Source: Ligula intestinalis (Eukaryota > Platyhelminthes > Cestoda > Diphyllobothriidea > Diphyllobothriidae). Taken from it: DNA of 64,000 bases. The stretch is from contig JAYGXS010000006.1 in the NCBI GenBank assembly GCA_036362985.1, positions 13,625,676-13,689,675 of the forward strand, written 5' to 3'. The translations under genes were made by a program, and so were the position numbers. Positions 21,107 to 33,600 of this stretch are shown here, in pieces; position 1 is the first letter of the stretch, and every line of letters starts with the position of its first letter. Below the pieces are notes generated by a model. It was not told where the DNA came from, made no database searches, and worked only from the letters and a program-made list of their open reading frames with translations.

Positions 21107-23745
21107 GGTATTAAACCTGCCGAAGGTGGACGGCCTAGACCACTGAATGTGGTCTTTAATTCCGAACAAACCCAAAAACTTCTGCTAACCCGTGGCTGGA
21201 GGCTCGAAGGAAGATATATCTCGGTGCGAGCAGACCAGTCGCCTGAGGACAGAATAAAACAGCACAAGCTGTCGCAGAACTAAAACAACGTCGTGCCGAG
21301 GGGGAAAATAACCTCCAGATAATAAATTTTCGGGTTGTACAGATGAGGAGACCCCTGTTCAAACCATTTTTACCTATGGCCCAGAAAGCTCTGACAGAGC
21401 TATAAGCATCCTGCTCACGAATGCGCAAAGCCTAATTAATAAAATAGCTGAAATACAGATCTTACTCGAGCAGAAGCGCCCTGCAATTATTGCAGTGACA
21501 GAGACCTGGCTATTCGAGTCCGTAAAGGATAGTGAGATCAATGTACGTGGGTACCGCGTCTTCCGATACACCCGTATTAATAGGATACATGGGGTGTCCT
21601 GGTGTATGCTACGGACAGCTTAGTGGTATCAATGCTAGAACGCGCACGCACTGAAGGCAACCGTGTAGAACAACTCTGGCTGTCGGTCAAGGCCGCTACT
21701 GGTGCAACTACAACCGTGGATGTTATATATCGAAGCCCTCAAGCTAAAGGTATCAACTGATTGACTACAATCAAGAAGTATGCCAAATGGTCGCGGGTCT
21801 GCATTGTTGGTGAATTTAATTGCCCGCATATTAACTGGTCTCATCTAATTAAAGAAGGCCCTGCCTCGGAAACGGAGAACGTGTTGCTAGAAATGGTAAA
21901 CGAAGCTCATCTCGTACAAGATGTTGCCCAGCCTACGCGGATAGCTGATTCGGGCATGGCCTCATGCCTGGACTTGATATTCACAAATTGCCACACAAAA
22001 GTATCTGATGTAAAAGTCTCTGTACCCCTCGGCACCAGTAATAATGCTACTGTCTTAGCAGCACTCCACATAAGCGGATCGCCGTCAATGCGTGGATGCT
22101 ACAAACCGGCATATTGGAAGACTGATTATGACGCCATGAGACAGAGCGCTATGAAACTATCCTGGGAACCGAGCAGCTCTCCAATGTCGAAGAACGTTGG
22201 AACTTGATCCGTGGAAATATTGAGCGGCTCTGTACCGACTTTGTCCCCCTGAAGCTCTGTGGATGGGAAGCATGTCACCCCCATGGATCGATGGTGAGAC
22301 AAAACGTAAGTTAAAGGCCAGGACCCGCGCCTACAAGACCTTCAGGATCTTGAGAGCAGCCGAAGCGAAAGCGAACTACAAAGCAATCAGAGATGAATGC
22401 AAGCATATAATGAGGTCAAAGAAAGTAGCATACGAAGAAGAGCTGGTGCAAAACGTTGATACCCAGCCCAATCGTTTCTATTCATTCCTGAAATAAAAAG
22501 TCGTGCAAACCCGGGCATTCAAGGTCTCCACAATACCGATGGTGGGCTCCAGACAGATAAGTTATGCATGGCTGAACTCTCAGCTGAACAATACTCCACT
22601 GTGTACCTGTCACCAGCGCCCAACAGTGAAGTCTGTGACATACCTGACCGAACCGAAAGCGGCATACTAATCACCATTGAAGATGTGGAGAAAGCACTAA
22701 GTAGGTTGATACCCACTAAGGCCGCTGGACCTGACAATCTAGATCCGAGGGTTATTCGCGAGCTTGCCTATGTCATCGCACTGAGCATCAGAAAACTGTT
22801 TCTTTGTACGCTTGCCACTGTCACGGTACCGGATGACTGGAAGCAGAGCATAATAACTCCGAGATACAATGGCGGTGAACGTTTTCTGCCCCAGAACTAT
22901 CAACCAGGCAGCCTGAATTCGGTGTTTGTGGAAGTTCTGTATAAATTCATCCTCCGCGAAATCGATGCCCATATTGAGACATCCACAATCCTGCCGATAG
23001 AACAACACGGCTTTGTCAAAGGCAAATCATGCACTACTAACGTCATGGTGGCACGCGAAGCATGGTGCGAAGCGAACGAAAAAAGACTGCCGGTTCATGC
23101 AAACTTAATCGACCTCAGCAAGGCATCTTAAAAAGTCAATCACGAGCTCCTACTGACTGAACTCAGTAAAACGCCCATTCCAAAAGCTTAAGTCAAAAGG
23201 ATAAAAGGGTACCTGTTCGGTAAACAATGCCGCTTCAGGGTCGGTGAAAGGTGTTTTCCTGCATATGAAGCTCATATTGGTGTACCCTAAGGGTCGGTGC
23301 TGGGTCACATTCACCCGCCCGATCATGGAGTATGGATCTACCGCTCGGTTCCCATATACGAAGGGCGAGATGACCGATATCGAATATGTGCAACGGCTGG
23401 GGTCAAGAATGGTGCCCAAAGTGAGGTGGCTGGCATATCCGGAGCGCTGTAAAGCACTAGACCTGTTCAACCTTGAATTTTGACGCTCAAGAAGTGACCG
23501 ATTTATGATGTCCAAAGTGATCTTTTGCGGCGAAATCCCGGAGATAGCACAATACTTCAAACTGGTCGTTGACATGCCTACGCGCGGACACTGCTTTAAA
23601 CTGGTGGTACAAAGAACAGATGGCCTCCCGCACATCTATTGACTTTCAAAACGTGCCGTGAATGCATGGAAAAATCTACCCCATATGTTGTTGCTGCTGA
23701 GACAGTTGCCGGATTCAAGAAATACGATGCCTTATTCGAACAGTG
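21104..23745 (+). mobile_element. LINE B: ORF1p C-terminus, endonuclease and RT lacking its catalytic centre
   Basis: It opens with an ORF1p tail (LGIKPAEGGRPRPLNVVFNS, then GRYISVRADQSPEDRIKQHKL). Endonuclease follows from 21404 (SILLTNAQSLINKIAEIQIL, AIIAVTETWLFESVKDSE, GEFNCPHINW, CLDLIFTNCHTKVSD). RT follows from about 22550 (IPTKAAGPDNLDPRVI, VPDDWKQSIITPRYNGGERF, PIEQHGFVKGKSCTTNVMVA, LIDLSKAS). After AYEAHIGVP the palm jumps near 23300 to FTRPIMEYGSTARFPY, so the YADD box has been deleted. The tail ends ...AETVAGFKKYDALFEQ. Several stops occur. It is a different element from LINE A because both carry the same ORF1p and endonuclease-start segments. Confidence 0.82.
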
Positions 23746-23999
23746 ATCTGTACCGTTCACGGGAGTGCCCCTGCCTTGGCATGGGGATTGATCTAACCTG
23801 AAAACTCGCATATGTCCGGTGGCTGCAAAAAAGGGGGTTACACAGGTCCGTTCCCTACCCTCTATTAATGAAACATGCAACATGAATATTTTGTTTTATC
23901 ATATCATTAATGACCTAATTCTTCACCGCACTATTGGGTACTAATCCCAGTTGGCTAGTCGCACTATTCTTGAACGTGCTCTCTGTTTTTGTGTACATA
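23746..23999 (+). other. Candidate upstream region of the NCOA4-like gene
   Basis: The sequence between the end of LINE B and the proposed start codon at 24000. The reading frame stays open upstream to 23934, so the first exon may start earlier. No convincing TATA box or initiator is visible. Confidence 0.3.
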
Positions 24000-24615
24000 A
24001 TGGATGGAGTTGTATCATTATCCGCCCAAGTTGACGTGCTTCTGGCCCAGATTAATTCCATTTGTCCTGTCTTAAAATCCAGGTTAAGTTCAGTCAAATC
24101 GGAGATATATGCAGACTGCCAAAGGAGTATCAATTCTCTTCTGAGAAGTCGAGATGCGCTGGTTTCCCAATCTGAGACCCTGTTGGTTGAAAGACTAAGA
24201 TGTCTCGAAAGGTTTTAATTCATATTTCATTGTGATATTGGTTAGACATGTACGCACTTTGCGAACGGCCAGACTGGAGCTCTTACGTGCAGACCCTTCA
24301 AACGCCATCATGAATCAAGTGACTGATCTGGTTACAAGGCAAGCAATGATTTATAGCTTACTTCTCTAAAGATTACCTCTAGAACTTCTCTGCCTGGAGA
24401 ACATAGCATCTACGCGAAGTGCCTTACACAACCCTAGCTCTGCTGCCCTCCACCGACCGGACACGAATCCTCCAATAGATACTCTTCAATGCTGGAAACC
24501 GTTAGCTGCTGCAGTCCCTGTTCTGCCCCGAATTTGCACACAGAAGGCAGATATTTCTTTCTGGCTTCCTGAAAGACCGGTCCATGCCAGCACAAACGTA
24601 CATACTCTTTCTAAG
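24000..24615 (+). CDS. NCOA4-like gene, exons 1-3 (N-terminal helical domain)
   Basis: Exon 1 is 24000-24211 (ATG at 24000, ends phase 2, GAA AG|gtttta). Exon 2 is 24246-24338 (RTLRTARLELLRADPSNAI, then NQVTDLVTR; ends phase 2, ACAAG|gcaagc). Exon 3 is 24372-24615 (LELLCLENIASTRSALHN, ADISFWLPERPVHAST; ends phase 0, AAG|gtgatg). All three joins keep the frame. The helical N-terminus with regularly spaced Leu fits the coiled-coil ARA70 domain, and the first Trp-Leu motif (FWLPE) appears in exon 3. The human protein begins with a short Ser-rich leader that is missing here, so an upstream exon is possible. Confidence 0.65.
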
Positions 24616-27600
24616 GTGATGCGTTTTTTTATCTCTGTTTCTTTCTAGATTTCCATCCTGTGTGCAAAATTGTGTTTGCAAGCTCAAGTCAAATTGTGTA
24701 AATGCTGCAACCTACAAAATAGTAGTTTTTTTTAACGAAAGCCCAATTTATTCCACCAGCCCAGCGCCTTTTGTGAGCCTAAACGGACAAGTGGTCCATC
24801 GTAGGCTACTTAGTTGCCATTTAACTGTAGCATCCCGGAACTATTGTTGTTGTACTATTGATTATAGATAACTTATTTTGTCTCAAGACTTGAAATTTTC
24901 TGGATTTCGAATTCTTGTGATGTCCCACACTAGTGGGTATGGCAATGAGCGTACTAGGCCTATTCATGGAAATAGGGTGAAGTTTGTAACCGGATCAGAG
25001 ATCAAGAAAACCTGGTATTTTCGGAGTCGGTTGGATTCTATACTAGGTCACTTCAATGCGTGACGAAGCCTTTATACAAAATATTGATGTTCTGTAGTAC
25101 TCGCATAAAATCTAACTCACTTATGCCGGTGGTTCGTTTTTGGTGAAAGCTTTCGCTGGCCGAAGAGATGTTATCAGTTACATTTCGAAATAAGTATCTA
25201 TAAGTTGGTTGCCAGTGAGACGTCCATAATACCACGGGAATTGTATTATTCGCAGTGGGCGCACCTCCGAGTAAGTTTTTTCTACGTTCGTGTTAGGAAT
25301 GACAGTGGAAATAAACGAAATCATTTAAGCCATTTTTTCTTGGATCGGATCCGAGCTCCCTTTGTAAATTTACAGCTCCCGAAACTCTAAGCTCGTGTCG
25401 ATTCCAGCAAGCCTTTTTGTCTATCACAGCCATGATCGGGGTCAACTTTGGTTACAGTAAATTAATTAAACCTCCGTCGCACATGGCCTTATTTTATAAC
25501 TTCGCCAGTAATAGCATTCACTTTGTCCTGTTCCAAAATGTCACTCGTTTTGTCTTTATCCGTTGCAACTGTGTACTCAACAAAGAATCAACGTTTTTAT
25601 CGCAAGTCTTTTGTGTCTATATCAATTAGAAATCCGAAACTTCAAAGGATGTGCAAGTGGGCCCCACGTGCTATGAAACAGATTATCACCGGAACTCTGT
25701 GCGGCCTCGCCTTTCGGAATGTTGTAGTTTCTCTGCGTGTTCTTCTCTCGTTGGTAGGTCTCCTTTCATATTTTGGTAGTCCCGCAATGTTTTTTAGAAT
25801 TATTCAGTCAAATGTTTGCTTTTTGATAAGTGCATGAAGAGTACTTAGCGGAATTCTTAAACCACTGACCGAAATCCTCAAGCATGTGGATTTCTAACGT
25901 ACGGCATGATCGTACGTTCTAGGTATTATTTAAGCATACCTTTAGTTCTTTTTTTTAACCCAGTTGGGTATAAAATCACTGCTTTTGTAGAATATTGTTC
26001 TATTATTTTCGGGACTTCTGTTCGTTTAAGCTTCTATCTAAAAGTAAATGGGTTAGAGGAATATTTTTTAAAATATGTTCCGAGGCCTTTTCACGGTTGT
26101 TCTCAGGGTAGTTAGCTCTTTTCCCTAACGCTTATAAATGGTGCTCTTATGCTCTAAGTCCCTTTACTTTTTTTTATAGTGTACGAGGTGTACTCATTTT
26201 AAGATTAAAATTTGCTCAATCAAGTCTGAAAACTGAAGGAGATGAAAAAGTACAGTCGCCTTTAAAAAACGTGGATTGTCAAGCGTACAATGTTAAAATA
26301 TTGTCTGAATGCTTGTGCCTACCTTTGGAAGGACAGCATTTCCAGCAAAATCAGTATATAAAACGGGAGGTTGAGGCTGCTTTCAACGTCGCACATATAT
26401 TTTTGAAATCTTTTAGAATATATGCATATGACTGTAAACGTACTATTATTCTGCGTTATTATTAGCAGAATTGAATAGGCAAATTCTCTATTGAAAGTCA
26501 CCGTTCTACTGCATGTGGATTAACTTGAGAGTATGTTGCATGTTAATCAACATTAGAGTATGCTTTTAATTTAATTTATAACTTGAAAGTTTGGTCAGCG
26601 CCTGCTGAGTACTCGTTAGCTTTTACTGCAGTATAGGTGGCGTATTTTGAATATACTTCGAAACTGCAATTTAATATTTCATATCTACCACGCTGATCTC
26701 CGGAATTGTAACTGATACTTTAGTTCGTGACTTTAGAAACCATGATTTGTAAACTGTCAGAATCTGCAGCCTCTAAAATTTAAATAGCTTTTTGGATATG
26801 ATGGGAATCGATTACACTTTTTATGTCAAATGGTAATGACGCCATGTTTATGCCGAGCATTTAGTTAGTAAGACATGGATGTTTGCTGTTGTCTGACTCA
26901 GAAGGTACACTTTAGTTTTATCGTTTGTTGTCGCAACTCATCTCTTCACACTTGTACGTGCGCAATTAACCTTCTGGAGCAACGACTAAAATTATTTCAC
27001 ACCTCTGAACAAAACCTGCATTCAATCGGTCTTCCGCTTTTGTACTTAAATCATGCTAAAAATGTAAAATTAACCTAGTTGAGAGTAACAGTAAAAACGT
27101 CATTTGTTGTTCAGAATAATGGAGGTATTTTTTTTCGAATGGTGAATATTACTAAACCCCGCTCTCGGTTAGGCACTCGCAGCTCAAGTGGTTAGTGTTG
27201 AGTGCACAAAAGCATTGAAGCTACTGTTATCGGGTCTGAACTGCACCGAGGCTGCTGAACTTTTATCAATTGAGTCAGATGGATAAAGTGAATTTGAAAT
27301 TGTGATTTTCCCGAAAACGTTTGCAAATGCCAAATAAAAATGTTCTATTTCCTATCCACTGCGTGTCAACCATCTATAATCCGTATCTAATAGCACCTTA
27401 AACCCTGACCTTCTCTGATCCTTTATAATTTAGGTAGGCATCCCTTTTATGCAACAGAGAGTGACCCGTTTCTGCTCATGAACGAGAGCTGTTTGTACTT
27501 TATTTAAGCCTTCGTATTTTTAGGCTTATGTTTTGAAAAATTAGTTAGCTGCTCTGCTCCGTACATGCTGTGTCTTTTCTCTAAATAGGCTTATTTTCTG

Positions 27601-30600
27601 TTTAGACAAAACGGATACTGAGAGCTTTGAGGTCCTTGGCATGTCACCACGTTCAGGCGATTGGCTGCTGACAAAAGTATGTACTGTTTTAAACTTAAAG
27701 TGGACATGTTGAAATGTCGCTCTACTTGCTTTTCACTGCTTTAAAATCCAACGTATGCCATTTTAGTGTGACAAATTCCCCTAGTTGTGCACTTTTTTTC
27801 TAAACTATAAACATTGTTTAGTAGCTTTACTATTCCATTTTTTCTCCACATCAACGTTTATATCGACAACAATGTCACAGACGGCAGTCACCTACTGTTC
27901 CGCATAAACACCGATCGTAGTCGTGCTTTATTGTATTTCGGACAGCTCTGATTATGTTTCAGGCAAATAGCCTCGGTGGACTTCGTAGTTTTACCTCCAC
28001 GTGTGAAGATCTGTCCAACAGTTCTAGACAGCTTGGCCATCTCCTCTACATAGATAAAAAACTAAATACCGACGGGGCTAGCAACCTCCTCTTAAGCCAG
28101 GTTTTGAGCTAATACCCTCTGCGTTTTTAAATATTCAGTGGCACCGGATAACGAAGTGCAGTGCTGAACTCATGGATTGATGGAAAGGAAGAGGCCCAAC
28201 TTATCTCGGTCATCTTACCTAAATGACCTGGGTTATCTTTACGTTTTTGCCACACCCAATTTAGGTTGTTTGCCTCTGGCTATGGTCGGAATACTTCACT
28301 TCACGCCCATATTTTGCGTACACACCAGCATTAACAGACGTGCAGGACTGACAAGACGGATGCCCGGCAGATACAGATCTTTCTGGTGGCAAAAATATCA
28401 AATTGAGCTCATTGGATCTTTCTGGGGATTGTGATGAACTTACAGTATTATGGACTTTAAGACAGTGTTATTCCAACCCTATTGCTTTGAAAATAACTTC
28501 ATCCCGAGTTATTTCGAACTATCAACTTGTTCAACCTAACATATTAAGCTTAAATGATGTCTTCTTTTGCTAAGAAATGGAGCTAGAACGCTAATCTTAC
28601 AGGCCTTTGTATGCAAACCGACTGATTAGGTGACCGCTTTTGATAGTAGATTTCGTAAGTCATCACCGCTTTAAATTTGTGGGACAATATCACCAGCATG
28701 GTCGAGGTCAATTAGCCGGCGTCCAAGAGCAAATAAGATGCCTTCAAACCGTGTAGTGTCTCTGAGACTTCCGTTGCCGACCTGTTTGAACGACCTAGGC
28801 GACAGAATGCAGTCGTGTCAAACAGCAGACGTAATAGCCTACAAAACAAGCATTCGTCATATTCTGATAGCCTTTACCAACTTCGGGCATGCGCCATGTT
28901 GCGATTACTTACAGCTCAGGGCCTAGATTAGTTGGCTTTTGTCTAAGGCTCTCAAACAAACTAAGGTCGCCTGAAAATAGCAGTGGCAGAGACTATTTCA
29001 ACAACGTCGATAGAACAACTTATGTCGTGGTATTTCTCACACTGTGATATCTCATTTCTGGAAAAACTTACACTAGGATGGTCTATCATCAGGAATCATG
29101 CACGCTCTCATCCCCACAGCTGCTCAATCCCTTAACAAAGTCGGCACCAGTGTCGAAACAAAACTTGTAGACATCAAGGGAATACCGTCCTCTCCAAGTG
29201 CCCTCGCGTTTTTGGTGTCCCAGTACTGCATCGGTGATTTCTTCTTGGGAAGAGATATTTGAGCCTTCTGACCGCAGTTGAATGCTTCGTAGAGGACGCA
29301 ATTTTAGTGCAATACTTTTGCGGTCATCTATAACAAACTATGCTGTTATTTTCTGCAGTTGGTGAAAATTATCCTTGTGTGATCCGGGCAGACAACCGTA
29401 AGGTCCACAAGCATACCCAATTGCTGCGGTGCCACTAGACGAGTCGAAGAGTATCTAAGATGTCATAAATACTTTGCAGTGGCCATCGTCTACTGGTTTT
29501 TATCGACACGACTGCTAAAGTAAAACCGTACTGCTGTGCTCAGACCTAATCTGTTCTATTTTGTCACTTCTGCTACATCAAGGCTTCTTAAACGGGAAAT
29601 TTTAGGCGCAGATGATGGATTAACACTTAATTATGTGCAAACGGGGGTATGCCGCGTTAGCACCGTTTAAATATAAGGTCAACAGATGTTTGTCTTGATG
29701 GGGCTAACACACTGGAGATAGGTGGCCGTTGCTGTCTAAAAATGATCAATTTAACTTCGGTTTGGATTTGTTTTCGGATTTTGTACTACGACCCATTTTG
29801 ACAACTTGTTCTATTGTTGGGTCGCTCTAATTGCTTTTACAGAATCTAATATTAAATGAGACAGCCTCCGTGTTGATATTTTGTAGTTGCCTGCTTCTAA
29901 CACATTTATCTCGAGCCATTTTCAATCCTTATAATACTGATCAGTCTCTACGGCTGCTTGAGTTGCGTGCTGCCAAGACAACAGGAACCGAAAAGCACTC
30001 CACTTTCGGTAGCTGATTCATGTTTAGAACCATCAGAATACAGTTTTTCTCTCTCCTCCGGTAGACTGACTTTGCTGATTTCGCGCAATCTGCTGAGGCT
30101 CCGTTCGCCCGTCGTTCGTCTGACTGCTCATTGTGGCTTGCACAGAAAACAGTCTCTTCTGTCATAAAGACGTCTTCTCTTGGCACCTCCTTGATGCCTC
30201 AAAGTCTTCGTTCCAAGAATACCACTCCCTGGCTTCACAAGCCGAGACTGATGCCGGAAGCACCCCGCACTCATGATGAGTTGGCAGCTAAACTCGCCTC
30301 ATTGGCTGAGCGGACCACTGCTGATGAAGACAAGGAAGTTGATCATTCTGAACTGGTCGCCATGGTACTTGACGTTTGGCTTAACTTTTTGAACAGGCCT
30401 TCCTTTTTATTCTTGGCCTGGATTAAAGTTCCCTTCTCTTACGTTGCCCTCACACATAATCCTGCATTGTGCAAAAGCCTTCCCTGCTGTATCATACATT
30501 TTTAAAACTATATCACCAAGAGTGGTCGCGGAAGGGGACGTTGCGTTTAATTTATACTCAAATATGTCGCTTTTAGAAGATATGATAGACTATGTGTAGT

Positions 30601-33600
30601 TTCAGGGTTGTTAAGCGACTTGCCATGCATTTATTCTTGAACTGTTACACACCCATCTTCCTGTCGCTTATTTGCTGCAGTATATGCGGGTTCTCATAAT
30701 TACCATCTCTTGTCCAACCAGAAGGCTTGAAAGTAGATTCAGAGTGGTGCATCCGCGGCGGTAAATCTAAAGCTCACTGCGATTTTATTCGCCGAAAACC
30801 AAGTTGTCTGTCAGTGTTCTATTTAAATAACCTTGTCCGGTCTTCGTCGGACCGGAGCTAATTCGACGTATCTTATGCTTTTGAATATTCCGCGAGCCTC
30901 ACCGTCCATCTTTTTTCTATTTTTCTCAGGTTTGTTGCAATGGATCAGGATCCGTGACTGGTGTTGACGGAGGCTGTAAGCCTTGCAAGTCCTTCTCTGA
31001 ATGCTGCAGAGCAGTCGGTGAAGTGTCGCCCTGTGCCTCTCGTCTCGCGGAGGCAGCCAAACCGCGATTGAGCCAATGGCTTGCGCGGCAGGCAGTTCTG
31101 CCGGCGGCCCTGCAAAAGAATTTCGAAACACTACCCGAAGATACTGTTCCGCCCTACTTGCTCGAGATGCGAGCTATCGCAGCCTCAGATAGTGCTCTCT
31201 GGTTAGCAGCTCCCTCCACGCACCTAAAGACAGACAATACCCCACGAGAGAGTCGGTGCGTCAACTTTTTGTCTACTAATTTCCAGCTGTGTAGGCACTC
31301 AACTTCTACAGCTGATTTTCAGTGGAGTAAAAGGCGAATGCGTCTCTAGTTTATGATATTAATTAATGATTAGTTTTCTTTCTAGCCTGGCTTAAGACAA
31401 AGACCTGTTCATTTTTACACGTATCCTCCGAATGCTCCCCTCAGCTGCCAATGTTTCCTACGTTTTTAGCTGATATTATAATACAGCGACACTTTAACAC
31501 AGTCAAGCAATTTGCTGATCGCATTCTTGGTGAGGTCGCTCATCTTCACCCCGAACTAATGGCTACGAAGTCTTCCCGTACTATGCGCCGAAGTTTCCGA
31601 CATATGTCGTAACTCGGCATATCAGCACTCTGTACCCCCGTTCCTAGAACGTTACCTCACGTGTGAAGAAAGGGAAGTTGAGAAGTTGAAATCAGACCTG
31701 TCTTCATGTCAGATGTGGATTACATGTAAACCTTTAGATTTTGAGTATTTTAATACCTTTTCCCTTGGTCTCAGTGAATGGAGTCATTTTTTTGCTCGAA
31801 ATTTTGGACATTTACCTTCAAAATAAAGCCAATTTCTCCTTCAAAATACACTTTGAGATAAAAAAATAAACTGGCGACGGATAGCAGTAGTGTAGGTGGC
31901 TCAGTCATGGCTAGCTCAATTAACTGACGCTCTGTTCAGGCAAGTAACAGTGTGGAACTTCCTATTTGACCAAATCGTCTCGTCTTCGTAGTTTTCTTTT
32001 TTGTTCTTGTAACGACCAAAGAAACAACTAACTATAAATTTAAACTATTTTGAGTATGTTTTGTTCAGATTTGAATGCTGCCGATGTTCGAAAAAATAAT
32101 CGAAGCATATTGTGCAGTTGTCTAAGGTGCATAATAAAAGTCTAAAATGCACTTTTTACTGGAGCTGCTTCTGCGGTCAGTTACATTCCGCAACGATTAC
32201 TAAGGTCTATTCTTCAGCGATTTTTAGGTATGCCGTAACTTTTTATGGGCTTCTTATATAAGTGCAATATACTGTGCCAAAAACAAGCACCAGCCTCTTT
32301 TTATTTCCGTCGTTAAGTTTGTACGGTTTCCTGAATTGTGTCGGCATTTCAGTGAGAAATTTGCGTCCTAACCATTGCCCTATCGCAACTTATTTATCGG
32401 ATTTCTTGAAATGCTGTCGTGCCCTTAGGGAAATATTAAAATTTAAAGTACGACCAGCATTATGTTATGTTATATAAACATGGGCATTTGCTTACGTAGG
32501 AGAAGTGGTTGAAAAACTCATTTGCCTTGATTGGGCAACTGTGACTTAAGGTAAATGTGTTGGAAGCGGTCAACTACAGAAAATCAAAACGGAAGGTGTC
32601 TCATTTGATAGTAGATTATGTACAACAAGTTTGCAAAATGGGTTGTAGTACAAAAGCTAAAATAAAATCCAACCCGAAATTACATGGATCACTAGTAGAC
32701 CGACATGGTCTACTGTCTCCAGTGTGTGCTAGCATCATCAATGCCAACACCTGTTGACCTCGTATTTAAACGGTGCTAACACGGCATACCCTCGTTTGCG
32801 CATACATGAATGTTCACCCATTGTCTGTGCCCAAAATGCTTTGATTTTGCGAATGTGTGACGAAGTAGAACAGACGAGGTCTGAGCACAGTAGTGCGGTC
32901 TTACTTAATCAGACTCGTGCATTAAAAACACTAGCAAATGTTCATTGCAATGTCTTTCTGACAGCTGAAAAAGTACTTAGACTTGTCTTGCGGTACCGCA
33001 GCAACTGGGTATGCTCGTGGACCTTTCAGTTGTCTGCCCAGATTCCGTAAGGATGATTTCTACCATGATTTACAGAAAATAACAGCATCATTTGCTGCAG
33101 ATGATCGCACTAAAATTGCGTCCTCGACGAAGCATTTAAATTTATCGCTTGTATTGTTTTGTTCTGTTACAAACCCCTTAAACAAACATTGTTGTGGTGA
33201 AGGGGACCATCGTTACACAAAAGGGCTAACTGATACAGGAAAAGGAGAAGAAGGCTTTTATTGTTAACTTATTAGGGTTTTCGGCTCGTCTTATCCAGCT
33301 CAAAGTTCTAGAATACCTGGGTTAAATGCCCCGATCCCGATCTCTAGGACAACAAACGTGAGACTTACTAACGCCGACTACCAAAGAACGCAGATTGAAT
33401 CTCAGGTTCCGTGGACCTGGGAGTTGAGTAAGCGTAGCCGGCGACGGCAAATAGGCCAGAAATGACCATACCGGTCTTCCTTGTTTTCTTTTTCAGTACT
33501 ACCTCATCTGTATATACTACTGTTCTCATTGTGGCTGCAAGACATAACAGAATGAGTATGTTAGGCAATTTTTTCGCTACTAGTTCTTCTATCGTGCACA

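Noticed and set aside
31560..31620. A frameshift mutation in the NCOA4-like gene
   Set aside because: A 64-nt intron (31530-31593) with a strong GTGAGG donor restores the frame, so a frameshift is not required. The acceptor is weak, so the idea is not fully excluded.
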